A stretch of DNA of 32,581 nucleotides, taken from positions 1 through 32,581 of IMG/VR virus record IMGVR_UViG_3300035698_005200, one strand, 5' to 3'. The stretch comes from a virus. The translations under genes and the position numbers were made by a program. Shown one piece after another: positions 21,452 through 28,919 of the stretch. Under the pieces are notes generated by a model that saw nothing but the letters and a program-made list of their open reading frames with translations, searched no databases and was not told the origin of the DNA. Numbering within the stretch: the first letter of the stretch is position 1; each line of letters starts with the position of its first letter.

Positions 21452-22004
21452 TATATACCCCCAATAAGGTAGTCAAAACGCCTGTTGTAGCCTTGACACA
21501 TTGTTTATATTCTTTTAATTCATGTTCAAACTTATTAGTCCAGCCTATTATTTCACGACTGCGCCCAAAATCAAACACTGTACTGTCGATATTTATATTA
21601 TCCTCGTAGTAATGAGGCTTATTATCTAAGGTTATGCCACACGTTACAACGTCTCTAAGCCCCAAAGCGAGAGCTATCTCAACGGCAAATAGCGAACTTG
21701 TACCGCCTATGTTGTTTATCTTGCCATACCATGACATGTCAACGCCTTCATGGTTCTTATATCCATGAGTGGTAGCGTCATAACTGTTTCTTATTTTATG
21801 TATATTACGAAAGTTTCCTACTAGGTCACTATGTAGGCTAACTATATGATTTATTGATTGGTGATTGAAATGAAGACAGATATCATTTATAGCGAAGATT
21901 ACAAGGTCTTGAGGGTTTCTATGCTCTAATACCATGCGGTAATCGTCCCATACTGTGTTGGAACATCCTAGGATTACCGCTGTTCGTTTGCTATTAGTAT
22001 ACAT
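21435..22004 (-). CDS. Rossmann-like putative glycosyltransferase in the virion module
   Basis: 189 residues. Motifs in order: AVILGCSNTVWDDYR (about 9-23), DLVIFAINDICLHF (33-46), INHIVSLHSDLVGNF (51-65), and NIGGTSSLFAVEIALALGLRD followed by VVTCGITLDN (98-128), with PHYYED next. From memory, a GTS.LFAV..AL.LG..-.V..G....-..H pattern occurs in a widespread phage family without settled function. It recalls DUF115/MptE-like and sialyltransferase-like folds, which transfer sugar or pyrophosphate groups. Position between decoration-like and tail genes is unusual for an enzyme. It may modify capsid, tail or host-derived sugars. Fold class is moderately sure, activity not known. Confidence 0.6.
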   Translation of the reverse strand: MYTNSKRTAVILGCSNTVWDDYRMVLEHRNPQDLVIFAINDICLHFNHQSINHIVSLHSDLVGNFRNIHKIRNSYDATTHGYKNHEGVDMSWYGKINNIGGTSSLFAVEIALALGLRDVVTCGITLDNKPHYYEDNINIDSTVFDFGRSREIIGWTNKFEHELKEYKQCVKATTGVLTTLLGVYNGKSS

Positions 22005-22022
22005 TTTATCCCATGTTTAGAG

Positions 22023-22049
22023 GAGGGCGAGAGTAGACCCCCCGCCCCC
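22023..22049 (-). promoter_or_regulatory. GC-rich hairpin after decoration-like gene
   Basis: On the minus strand GGGGGCG (22043-22049) pairs with CGCCCTC (22023-22029) around a 13-base loop. It follows the 22055 stop by six bases. No T run follows, so it is a partial terminator, RNA-processing or mRNA-stabilising hairpin rather than a true terminator. It is notably GC-rich for this genome. Confidence 0.45.
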
Positions 22050-22054
22050 TGATT

Positions 22055-22465
22055 TTATAGTGTGTAGAAAACAGTAAACTGTAGTGGTGTAGCACTATTA
22101 AAGATGCCTGCTGTAGTAATCATTAGTTCTTGGTCTAACGCTGTAGATCCAATAACATAGTTACCACAAGGAACTGCAATAGTTCCAGCCGTTGCAACTG
22201 ATGTAGCTGCTAAGAACTCATCATTATTAGCTGCTGTACCTACTAGAATGGTTCTAGCTGTTGCCAATGCTGGATGTTTTATCAGAATAAGCTGTACCTT
22301 AGCATTATCTGGTAAATCGCCACATACTTTTATAGTAGACGCATCGTCCAAAGCTGTCGCTGTATAGCTATCATAAGAAGAAAGCAACTCGCCTCGCATA
22401 GTACCGACTTCTGCAATCGTACCAGCGTCATATTTTGTTTTTTGCACTCCCAATACTGCTGACAT
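22055..22465 (-). CDS. Putative capsid decoration / head protein
   Basis: 136 residues, Ala/Thr/Val-rich and beta-strand-rich without charged clusters. It opens SAVLGVQKTKYDAGTIAEVG, has TIKVCGDLPDNAKVQLILIKH in the middle and ends ATPLQFTVFYTL. It directly follows the capsid gene, a usual place for decoration or head-stabilising proteins, and has an AGGAGG ribosome site implying high expression. Hairpins flank it on both sides. I do not recognise a family, so the call comes from composition and context. Confidence 0.6.
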   Translation of the reverse strand: MSAVLGVQKTKYDAGTIAEVGTMRGELLSSYDSYTATALDDASTIKVCGDLPDNAKVQLILIKHPALATARTILVGTAANNDEFLAATSVATAGTIAVPCGNYVIGSTALDQELMITTAGIFNSATPLQFTVFYTL

Positions 22466-22487
22466 ATCAGCCTCCTAGTGTTTAAAT

Positions 22488-22505
22488 GGGGAGACTAAGC
22501 TCCCC
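22488..22505 (-). promoter_or_regulatory. Perfect hairpin between capsid and decoration-like genes
   Basis: GGGGAG and CTCCCC form six perfect pairs around a six-base loop, six bases after the capsid stop. ATTTAAAC rather than a T run follows, so it is probably an mRNA 3'-end stabiliser or partial terminator setting the ratio of capsid to the next gene. Confidence 0.55.
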
Positions 22506-22510
22506 AAAGA

Positions 22511-23377
22511 TTATTTAGTTTCGTCTACTGCAATCTGTACAACGCCTTCTTCTTCTAGTCTTCCACCTTTCAATGAAATAGCATAGTAGATTTGTTTATC
22601 GTAAGATTGGTCGATTAGTTCGTCAAAACGTACAACTGGTGATGCGTTCATACCTAAACAAACTGAATCACGTTGAAAAGCGTAACACATTCTAACATCA
22701 CCAGACTTGACCAACTGAGTTGATTTGAGAACTGTAAAACCATAGAAAGTGTTTATAGTTCCAGCTATCAATGATTTAACATTCATGTAGTCAGCAGATG
22801 AAGCTTTAGAGTCAGACAACAAAGCGTGTAAAGCACTTGGAGAAACAGCAAGGAATCTACCTTCTTGATCTACATCGTTGTTATCAAGAATAACTGCTGC
22901 TGCTTGAATCTTAGCTACTGTCAAGTTTGATGTTCCTACTGCAATTTTCTGAGTAGAAGGTAGAAGAACCTCTGTTCCTCCTGACTCGCCTGCAAAAGAA
23001 CTACCGCCTAATGCTTCGATACACATTGCGTCAATCTGACGACCTAGAGAAGATGAAGCAGATTTCATAGCTGGACCTTTAATGTCAGCTAGTGATTTCC
23101 ATTCGTCTTCAGCAGTCCATACTCGTGAATCTTCTTTAGACTCTAAAGTAATGAATCGATTTGACATAACAACGTCATTCTGTGCGTTCTTTTGTCCACG
23201 TGCGCCTTTAGCTGCCATTGACCATTTACCCATTCTTGGTTGAGTAAATGCTTTTCCTACGATATTAGTTTTTACATATACGGCTGGTAACAAAACTGAC
23301 CTATCTTGTTGTGCAACGTGCATCATGTCTGTGCCAAATTTTATTGCGTATACGCTTGGGTGTGTTGAGTCTGCCAT
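22511..23377 (-). CDS. Major capsid protein
   Basis: 288 residues from the ATG at 23377, with GGAGG ideally placed; a longer frame (23401) is unsupported. It lies directly after the scaffold gene and has the strongest ribosome site of the operon. Features fit an HK97-fold coat protein of podovirus type: a short N-arm (MADSTHPSVYAIKFGTDMMH), a charged region with ESKEDSRVWTAEDEWKSL, a central helix with GRQIDAMCIEALGG, and a domain with NDVDQEGRFLAVSPSALHAL. QDRSVLLPAVYVKTN near the N-terminus is a common opening in this coat-protein group. Identification relies on gene order plus these patterns. Confidence 0.88.
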   Translation of the reverse strand: MADSTHPSVYAIKFGTDMMHVAQQDRSVLLPAVYVKTNIVGKAFTQPRMGKWSMAAKGARGQKNAQNDVVMSNRFITLESKEDSRVWTAEDEWKSLADIKGPAMKSASSSLGRQIDAMCIEALGGSSFAGESGGTEVLLPSTQKIAVGTSNLTVAKIQAAAVILDNNDVDQEGRFLAVSPSALHALLSDSKASSADYMNVKSLIAGTINTFYGFTVLKSTQLVKSGDVRMCYAFQRDSVCLGMNASPVVRFDELIDQSYDKQIYYAISLKGGRLEEEGVVQIAVDETK

Positions 23378-23388
23378 TGCAAAACCTC

Positions 23389-23451
23389 CGTTTGGTAACA
23401 ATTAATTAATTCACATACTTTACTGTGCATTAGGTTCATTGTCTCCAAACG
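23389..23451 (-). promoter_or_regulatory. Capsid gene leader with long-range stem next to the ribosome site
   Basis: On the minus strand CGTTTGG (23445-23451) is complementary to CCAAACG (23389-23395), whose last bases adjoin the GGAGG of the capsid gene. Smaller stems lie in the 50-base loop, including GTTCA/TGAAC. The leader (23401-23499) carries no gene. The fold could tune capsid translation. Confidence 0.4.
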
Positions 23452-23499
23452 AAGGTGAACAGTCTGCGGATTCTTTTAGCGGGTCAAAAGATTATCCAC

Positions 23500-24342
23500 T
23501 TATTTTATCTGGTTAAACTTCTTAAACAACTTCATGTGTTTGGCGTTAGCTGCGTCGTACTCTGGATGTCCTGCCTTATTCAATGGATTGTCTTTGTCGT
23601 CTAACATTCTGAAATACTCGGCTTTTGCGTCCTCTTGAGATTGTATACTTACGTCTCCAATTCCCTCAAGACTGCTTTCGGTAAATTGTGCCGTCATGTT
23701 AGCCATCAATTTAAACATAGCTGGGTTGCTTTGTATCTCTGATTTTAATATAACACTTTCTTCTTTGTTTGTAAAGCTCTCCAATGCTGTATCTATCGCA
23801 TTGTCTACTTGGTCGTACTTTGCACCGAACTCAGACTTCAAGGCTGTTAGCGTCGCTTCGTTGGCTTCTGCTCGTTGTTCTGCTAGACTTCCATGCGCTG
23901 CCGTCTGTCTGTTAAAATCAAATTCTGCTAACTTGTTCGCCTGTTCTGGTGTCAAGTTTAGTTCTTTAGCCACGTCTTTAAAATCAGCATAAGCTGCGTC
24001 GTCGAACTTTAGACCGTTGTATTCTCTCTCTTCAAACGAATATTTATCCGCTGTATCTGGTACGCCTAGCTTAGAATAGAACTTATCCCATCCTTCTTTA
24101 TCTTCTGCCTCTGGAATCTTAACACTTGATCCTTTCATTTTCTCTAGCTCTACATAACTCTTAGCAAGTTTGCTATTGTCTAAACCGCCGTCTTCGCCTT
24201 TAAACTTGTCTAGCGTTGGATAATCTCCGACGTTAAACACATCCACTACAGGATCTGTTACTGTTGGTTCTGCGAATCCTGTTACTGGTGCTTCTGCTAC
24301 TTGTCCGTCCGAATTGTCTACTGCTGTTATAGGTTCTTCCAC
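23500..24342 (-). CDS. Capsid assembly scaffolding protein
   Basis: 280 residues starting at a GTG with GGGGAG before it. The protein is acidic. It opens with a disordered Pro/Val/Glu-rich part (MEEPITAVDNSDGQVAEAPV), continues with PTLDKFKG, LAKSYVELEKMKGSSVKIPE and a helical region with TPEQANKLAEFDFNRQTAAH, and ends in a basic helix (AKHMKLFKKFNQIK). A negatively charged helical body with a positively charged C-terminal coat-binding helix is standard for scaffolds of T7 and P22 type. It sits directly upstream of the capsid gene. Confident by layout and pattern. Confidence 0.88.
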   Translation of the reverse strand: MEEPITAVDNSDGQVAEAPVTGFAEPTVTDPVVDVFNVGDYPTLDKFKGEDGGLDNSKLAKSYVELEKMKGSSVKIPEAEDKEGWDKFYSKLGVPDTADKYSFEEREYNGLKFDDAAYADFKDVAKELNLTPEQANKLAEFDFNRQTAAHGSLAEQRAEANEATLTALKSEFGAKYDQVDNAIDTALESFTNKEESVILKSEIQSNPAMFKLMANMTAQFTESSLEGIGDVSIQSQEDAKAEYFRMLDDKDNPLNKAGHPEYDAANAKHMKLFKKFNQIK

Positions 24343-24350
24343 TCTCTCCC

Positions 24351-24584
24351 CTAGTCTTGATAAAAATGTTTAAGAATCTCATCGATTGGTTCTTCGACAA
24401 GTGTTTTTATAGTTAGAGCAACCTCTCTTTTACCCTCGTTCATCATCATTATATCTTTATCACCCGAATACGTCCCTTTATTTATAAACCCTACTTGTTC
24501 TATAAAAGCTATCATCTTGGGATTCTTAAAAGCTGCCTTAAACATGTTCGATACTTCAATTATATCTTCTTGGCTACCTATCAT
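24351..24584 (-). CDS. Bbp19-like small protein
   Basis: 77 residues. The pattern MFKAAFKNPKMIAFIEQVGF, then DKDIMMMNEGKREVALTIKT, resembles Bordetella phage Bbp19-family proteins, where F...F..P and a NEG.R.V.L.I motif recur. In those phages the gene likewise lies just after the portal. The start overlaps the portal stop as ATGA. Family members are structural or assembly-related but not well characterised. Similarity is from recalled motif pattern, so moderate confidence. Confidence 0.6.
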   Translation of the reverse strand: MIGSQEDIIEVSNMFKAAFKNPKMIAFIEQVGFINKGTYSGDKDIMMMNEGKREVALTIKTLVEEPIDEILKHFYQD

Positions 24585-26221
24585 TGTATAGCTGCTCCCG
24601 CTTGCGCAAGGTCTTTCGCTGTCCCTGCTTGTTGTTGTTGCGTGTCTATCTCTGTCCGTGCTTGTTCTGCTTCTGCTCTTGCCTGTCTAACCTGTGCGAC
24701 CTGAACGATATCGCGAGATATGCCTGCTGGTAACTGTAGTTCTTCTGTTGTCAAGTTCCACGCTTCATCTGCATTAAGATTATCAATAACCGCAGGGTCA
24801 AACGCTGCCAACTGTTGCAAGACTCCAAGACCTTCATAAATAGTTTTAACGCCACCTGCTTTCTGCAACTTAGCAAGGTAACTAGTATATTCAATCTCAT
24901 AGCCAACACTACCTATTAATTCCTCTGGTGCTTCTGGTAAGAACTGATAACGTCCTAATATAGCCACTGTTCGAGTAATGATAGTATCAAGTATCTCTGA
25001 TTGATAACGTCCGATTGCTGGACCGATTTGAGTTAATGCCTCTTGTATCAACTGGTTAACCTCTGGCACGGTCATTTGTTTGGTAACTCCACCTAATGCC
25101 TTAAATACGTCATTAAATAGGAACCGTCTAAGTCTAGCGTCAAGTCTATCTTCATACTCTACGCCAAATGGTACACCTCTACCACCAGGGATTTCAAAGA
25201 TTGAGTCTTTGCTAATATCCTTCTGATAAAAGTTTATAGCGTTAGGATTAGCGTTCAACTTAGTTAAGAACCCTTTTAACGGCATTGCAAGTGCAGGATC
25301 AACGAGCTTAGCACCACCGCGAAGGTTAGTCTGTGCTACTTTATTCAGTGTTCTACCACTCGGTAGGCACATGTAACAAGGCGAGTACCCATTAGCTGAC
25401 GTACTACGCTTATAAAATCTATGTGATGCTGTTGGGTTCTCTAGGAAACCGCCTTCTTCAATCTTGTATTTATTGGTAACGTCTATCCATGCTACATATA
25501 TCGGCATATTAAGAACGTCATTCTTGCTAGCATCTCGAACCTTTCGCTCTTTAATACAGTAAACAAACTCGTACGTTCGTTGCATATTATCAGCGTTCAT
25601 GTATTCTGTTCGCATTTCAGGAGATAAATTCTCTTCTCCCCACTTTTCAGCTGCTTGTTCTAACGTAAAATACTCTGCGATAAACGTCTTTCCAACTTTT
25701 CCCCTTGAATCGTCTTTAATACAAACATTCTTAATAGGTACAGTCTTAAAGCGTACTTTATCCTCAGGATCATAATCTATCATCATCGTAGCCGTTCCAT
25801 AAAGAACCGATTGAGTAAACAATTCAGCTATAGCTGCATAAAAGTTACTGTTAGCTAATGTAAACATAACCCGCTCTTCTACATCTTCAAGGAATTGTTT
25901 CACGGCTCCGCTGTTTTCTAGAGCTTTGTCTGTCATGCGTAACTGGATCCACTTGGTATTGATTGGCACAAGATACGTCTGTAGTCCCGATACAAAGACT
26001 CTAACGGCTTCAATAGGGCTATCTGTCCATATATCGCTAAAATCAAGCTCTCCACCGTCTGTCTCATCACCAGTTATTGATTCTTGGTAAGGTGCAAACA
26101 GTTTCCGTATACTTTCATACGTGCTTTCAAAGTTCGCCTTGTCACCCTTAGCGTGCGTATAATCTTTCAATATGTCCTCGACACTCTCATTTTTAGGCAG
26201 TCTGTCAGTCAGTTTCTTCAT
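24581..26221 (-). CDS. Portal / head-to-tail connector protein
   Basis: 546 residues, the typical size of T7-like portals (gp8). The start KKLTDRLPKNESVEDILKDY followed by ESTYESIRKLFAPYQESITG, then SPIEAVRVFVSGLQTYLVP, are recognisable portal motifs: the last corresponds to the conserved A...L..gl.s.ltpp..-WF region. QIGPAIGRYQSEILDTIITR near 395 is the helical barrel region. The C-terminal 45 residues are Gln/Ala-rich coiled coil (QVRQARAEAEQARTEIDTQQ), usual for the crown or barrel. Twelve copies should form the DNA channel. The start overlaps the preceding gene by 17 bases. Confidence 0.92.
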   Translation of the reverse strand: MKKLTDRLPKNESVEDILKDYTHAKGDKANFESTYESIRKLFAPYQESITGDETDGGELDFSDIWTDSPIEAVRVFVSGLQTYLVPINTKWIQLRMTDKALENSGAVKQFLEDVEERVMFTLANSNFYAAIAELFTQSVLYGTATMMIDYDPEDKVRFKTVPIKNVCIKDDSRGKVGKTFIAEYFTLEQAAEKWGEENLSPEMRTEYMNADNMQRTYEFVYCIKERKVRDASKNDVLNMPIYVAWIDVTNKYKIEEGGFLENPTASHRFYKRSTSANGYSPCYMCLPSGRTLNKVAQTNLRGGAKLVDPALAMPLKGFLTKLNANPNAINFYQKDISKDSIFEIPGGRGVPFGVEYEDRLDARLRRFLFNDVFKALGGVTKQMTVPEVNQLIQEALTQIGPAIGRYQSEILDTIITRTVAILGRYQFLPEAPEELIGSVGYEIEYTSYLAKLQKAGGVKTIYEGLGVLQQLAAFDPAVIDNLNADEAWNLTTEELQLPAGISRDIVQVAQVRQARAEAEQARTEIDTQQQQAGTAKDLAQAGAAIQ

Positions 26222-26594
26222 GTGTCTCCCTTAGGTATAAATACCATCCCTCTATTTCCTGTTTAAGTTCAACGCCGAATCTTTTATATATATTGGTTAG
26301 GTTAACCCTCTTCACTTCTCGCATTATCATCAAAGGACGGTCAAAAACCTCATCCCAAAACTTTAACGTGTGCTTCATTGCTTTAATGAACCCTATAGCA
26401 GACTGTTCAGCGTAGTTATAACCGTCTAATGTTATAAAACCACCTCTGTTTATTATTACAATACAGCCGACAAGTTCATCTTTCTCGAATACATCATAGC
26501 CAAACATGATGTAACAGACACCACCTTCTTGATAAAGTGGGTCTTTCTTTCTGCACTTGTCGATATTCTCTTGCGTGTAAGGCTTAAATATCAT
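26205..26594 (-). CDS. GNAT-like or structural accessory protein
   Basis: 129 residues. VGCIVIINRGGFITLDGYNY in the middle and VNLTNIYKRFGVELKQEIEGWYLYLR near the end resemble the last parts of a GNAT fold (..N..a..lY.r.GF....g...y.R). The acetyl-CoA loop is not convincing, and phages often carry such GNAT-like proteins between terminase and portal without known substrate. The start overlaps the previous stop (ATGA). Could also be a degenerate GNAT domain with a structural role. Confidence 0.5.
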   Translation of the reverse strand: MIFKPYTQENIDKCRKKDPLYQEGGVCYIMFGYDVFEKDELVGCIVIINRGGFITLDGYNYAEQSAIGFIKAMKHTLKFWDEVFDRPLMIMREVKRVNLTNIYKRFGVELKQEIEGWYLYLRETHEETD

Positions 26595-26893
26595 TGACCA
26601 AGTACTGCTTTCTTCTTCTGGCCACCAGCTTCTACACCTAAGGGCCCTGTTTCAACTGTTTTATTTCTAGCCAAAGCTCTTCTTCTATCTTCAATCTGTG
26701 ATGCTGCAAGTTCTGTAGCTGCTAGCTTATCAGATGCTAGTTTGGCTTTAGCCTCTCTTGCGTCACGTTCAGCTTGTTCACGCTGACCTTTCGCTGTCTT
26801 TGCTGCTTTGTTCGATTGGCTTGCGCTGTAAACTGCAGCAGCTGCCCCAGCTGCTGCTCCGCCGTATATTAATAGTGGTACTACTATTGGCAT
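26591..26893 (-). CDS. Small Ala-rich virion-associated protein
   Basis: 100 residues. A hydrophobic Gly/Ala segment (VPLLIYGGAAAGAAAAVYSA, 4-23) is followed by a charged coiled coil (QREQAERDAREAKAKLASDK) and a tail with RRRALARNKTVETGPLGV and KKKAVLG. The motif R..l...v.T.PLG....-....LG recurs in small phage proteins located near terminase and portal genes, thought to be minor head or ejected proteins. A GGAGG site precedes the start. Role inferred from context. Confidence 0.6.
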   Translation of the reverse strand: MPIVVPLLIYGGAAAGAAAAVYSASQSNKAAKTAKGQREQAERDAREAKAKLASDKLAATELAASQIEDRRRALARNKTVETGPLGVEAGGQKKKAVLGQ

Positions 26894-28228
26894 CTATAGC
26901 CTCCATGTTGACGTATCTGTATAAACCTCTCTACCGGCAAACCTATCATACTCTTTTGACGCTTGTAAGTCAATTAGTCTTGCTATACCAAAAGCACCCA
27001 TCGCTAGTGAATCTCCCCTGTCTGGTGACTGAACACCCTTTTTCATCATGTCTCGCTTGCTAACTAGATACACTCTGCCTTTCTTGCCAAAGTTACGTCT
27101 AACAGTCTCTAGTTCTTTAAGTGTATATCTATCTTCTTCCCTTAATAGTCCTGAATCAATTAATTCTTTTAAATCAAGATATCCCTGCGCTCTGTGGTTT
27201 CCTGCGTTATCGTCACATAAGTCATTACATTGCCCCTTGAAACCGTAACACTCTGGAACTACTTTCTGGATAGATACATACATCGGATAGCCTAAACCGT
27301 TGGCATCTACTATCATAACATCTGGCTGGAACTCGTTGTATAATGAAATACATCTACCTATTGTGTAATCTGTGTCTGGGTTATTCCATACTATTGTGTG
27401 TTCTGTCCACCATACACGGCCATTACGCCTTCTTAGAAGCTTGGCTACGTTGTGGTCACCACCGTCACCAGATAAATCTATAGACAATACTGACCCTGCA
27501 TAACTATGAGATAAATCCTCTGGTGCTATAAATGGGACAGCATCAAGTGCCTTTGCTCCAAATAAATAGTCGTCTCCTGTATCGTGTGGTATGCCTAACC
27601 ATATATGATTGTAGTCTTTTTCATTCTTAGCCTTGCAAGCTTCTGCCTCAATGATTAAAGTTTCAGGGCAAAATGGATTGTCATAGTAATTTATCTTTAT
27701 AGTTAAACAGTCTGGGCGTGTTGATAATGCCTCGTACACGGGATCATTACGGACAAAGCGATTCATAGTTAAGAATATCTTAGCCTTTTCTTTCCTTATA
27801 GTAGGTAGGATGATATCCAATGTTAGCTTCGTTATACTCTGTGCTTCTTCTATCCATAGAATGTCAACACCCTCTAAACCTTTAATATTTACAGCACCCT
27901 GTTCTCTAAAGCCTTTAAACTTTATCTCTGTGCCTGTATCGTTATGAGTCAATACAGCTTTCTGTATAGCCCAGTTTAAATCATACTGTCTAATCAGATC
28001 ACACAGAACCGTATATACTGAATCTTCAATAGATGACTGTGTTTCCCTAGCGCAAACAATCCTTAAATGGCTTTGATCTCCTAGATATAATAAAATCCTA
28101 GCGATAGATTGTGTCTTGGCTGAACCTCGACCACCTTCTGCTAGGAAATATTTATAGTTATTTATGTTTATTACGAAAGGTAATAGTTTCTTTGGTATGT
28201 TTAATATAGAAGGAACCTCTATCTCCAT
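26894..28228 (-). CDS. terL: Terminase large subunit
   Basis: 444 residues. Walker A is EGGRGSAKTQ (31-40), Walker B is VDILWIEEAQ (121-130) and the coupling motif TMN follows near 154. The RNase H-like nuclease domain begins with SIDLSGDGGDHN (Asp251), then MIVDANGLG near 305 and SPDRGDSLAMG near 412, giving the three acidic catalytic positions. The ATPase pumps DNA into the prohead through the portal and the nuclease cuts concatemers. The architecture is that of PBSX/terminase_3-type enzymes. The start overlaps the small subunit stop (TAATG). Very confident. Confidence 0.96.
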   Translation of the reverse strand: MEIEVPSILNIPKKLLPFVININNYKYFLAEGGRGSAKTQSIARILLYLGDQSHLRIVCARETQSSIEDSVYTVLCDLIRQYDLNWAIQKAVLTHNDTGTEIKFKGFREQGAVNIKGLEGVDILWIEEAQSITKLTLDIILPTIRKEKAKIFLTMNRFVRNDPVYEALSTRPDCLTIKINYYDNPFCPETLIIEAEACKAKNEKDYNHIWLGIPHDTGDDYLFGAKALDAVPFIAPEDLSHSYAGSVLSIDLSGDGGDHNVAKLLRRRNGRVWWTEHTIVWNNPDTDYTIGRCISLYNEFQPDVMIVDANGLGYPMYVSIQKVVPECYGFKGQCNDLCDDNAGNHRAQGYLDLKELIDSGLLREEDRYTLKELETVRRNFGKKGRVYLVSKRDMMKKGVQSPDRGDSLAMGAFGIARLIDLQASKEYDRFAGREVYTDTSTWRL

Positions 28229-28626
28229 TAAGTATCCAGCGTTAAATCTTTACCGTTGATTTTCACCTTGTCCATCTTGACGGTGGCTGTTACGTTGGTA
28301 TCTATTATCTGCTTCTCGCTATACTTTAATACTCTGTTATATAAGTGTGCGCCTTGTTTTCCGTTTCCGTCTAAGTTATCCTTACAAGCGAATATTCCTA
28401 GGTAGTTGTAAAACTTATCCGCTGCTGGCTTATATGGGTAAGAACTTTCGTCCTCTTTTGCCATCCTATAACGGCTTATAGCCTGCTTAGACAAACTAGT
28501 ATGTTGATATAATTGTTCAGGGCATGGCTGGTAATCATCTTCGGAGTCTTTACACTTGTCTATACACTCATTAATTAGTGCCTCAAACTCTTCTGGTGTG
28601 TATTTAAATGTTGATGGTATTGGCAT
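28228..28626 (-). CDS. terS: Terminase small subunit
   Basis: 132 residues. An N-terminal acidic helix (YTPEEFEALINECIDKCKDS) is followed by an HTH-like segment (PEQLYQHTSLSKQAISRYRM), a middle region, and a beta-rich C-terminus (IIDTNVTATVKMDKVKINGK). The layout of DNA-binding helices, oligomerisation part and C-terminal beta strands is common in small terminases of the terS group. Its stop shares bases with the large subunit start. It should recognise the packaging site, possibly in the gene-free block upstream. Confidence 0.88.
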   Translation of the reverse strand: MPIPSTFKYTPEEFEALINECIDKCKDSEDDYQPCPEQLYQHTSLSKQAISRYRMAKEDESSYPYKPAADKFYNYLGIFACKDNLDGNGKQGAHLYNRVLKYSEKQIIDTNVTATVKMDKVKINGKDLTLDT

Positions 28627-28645
28627 TTTGTCCCGTATAGATTAT

Positions 28646-28810
28646 TTATATATTATTTATAAGTATCTCTGCTCTCTTGGCTCTGTTGTATTCTCTCTCT
28701 GTCATTCCGTTGACTTCTATTGTCTCGCCCTCTTGTACTATGTGGTATGAGTCTACTAGTCTTTCAAGGGCTTTAATATTTACATCTTCGCCTGTTATGA
28801 TGATTGTCAC
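28646..28810 (-). CDS. Hypothetical small protein upstream of terminase
   Basis: 54 residues beginning at a GTG (28810): MTIIITGEDVNIKALERLVD and NGMTEREYNRAKRAEILINN. A strand, two helices and a short turn are predicted. The internal TIEVNGMTEREYNRAK shape recalls small phage proteins with no assigned function. The start overlaps the end of an open stretch upstream as GTGA. AAGGA lies upstream of the start. No family recognised. Confidence 0.6.
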   Translation of the reverse strand: MTIIITGEDVNIKALERLVDSYHIVQEGETIEVNGMTEREYNRAKRAEILINNI

Positions 28811-28907
28811 TTACTGTCCTTATCTACTACTACGAACTCTTCTTTAGGCTTTAAGATTGCCTTCTTTCCTGTCTCGTTTTCGATTGCTTGCTCACTCGTG
28901 GTTTCAT
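28807..28907 (-). pseudogene. Short gene broken just after its start codon
   Basis: A frame coding ETTSEQAIENETGKKAILKP followed by KEEFVVVDKDSK ends as GTGA on the start of the next gene, as real genes here do, but it has no start codon. An ATG at 28905-28907 lies one base out of frame; adding one G (ATGGAAACC) would fuse it to the frame and give a 33-residue protein. So either one base is missing here, or it is a decayed gene. Confidence 0.3.
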
Positions 28908-28919
28908 TCCTTGTTTATG

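Noticed and set aside
23401-23499. Late promoter before the capsid gene
   Set aside because: A TTGACC is present on the minus strand but no acceptable -10 lies 16-18 bases downstream.
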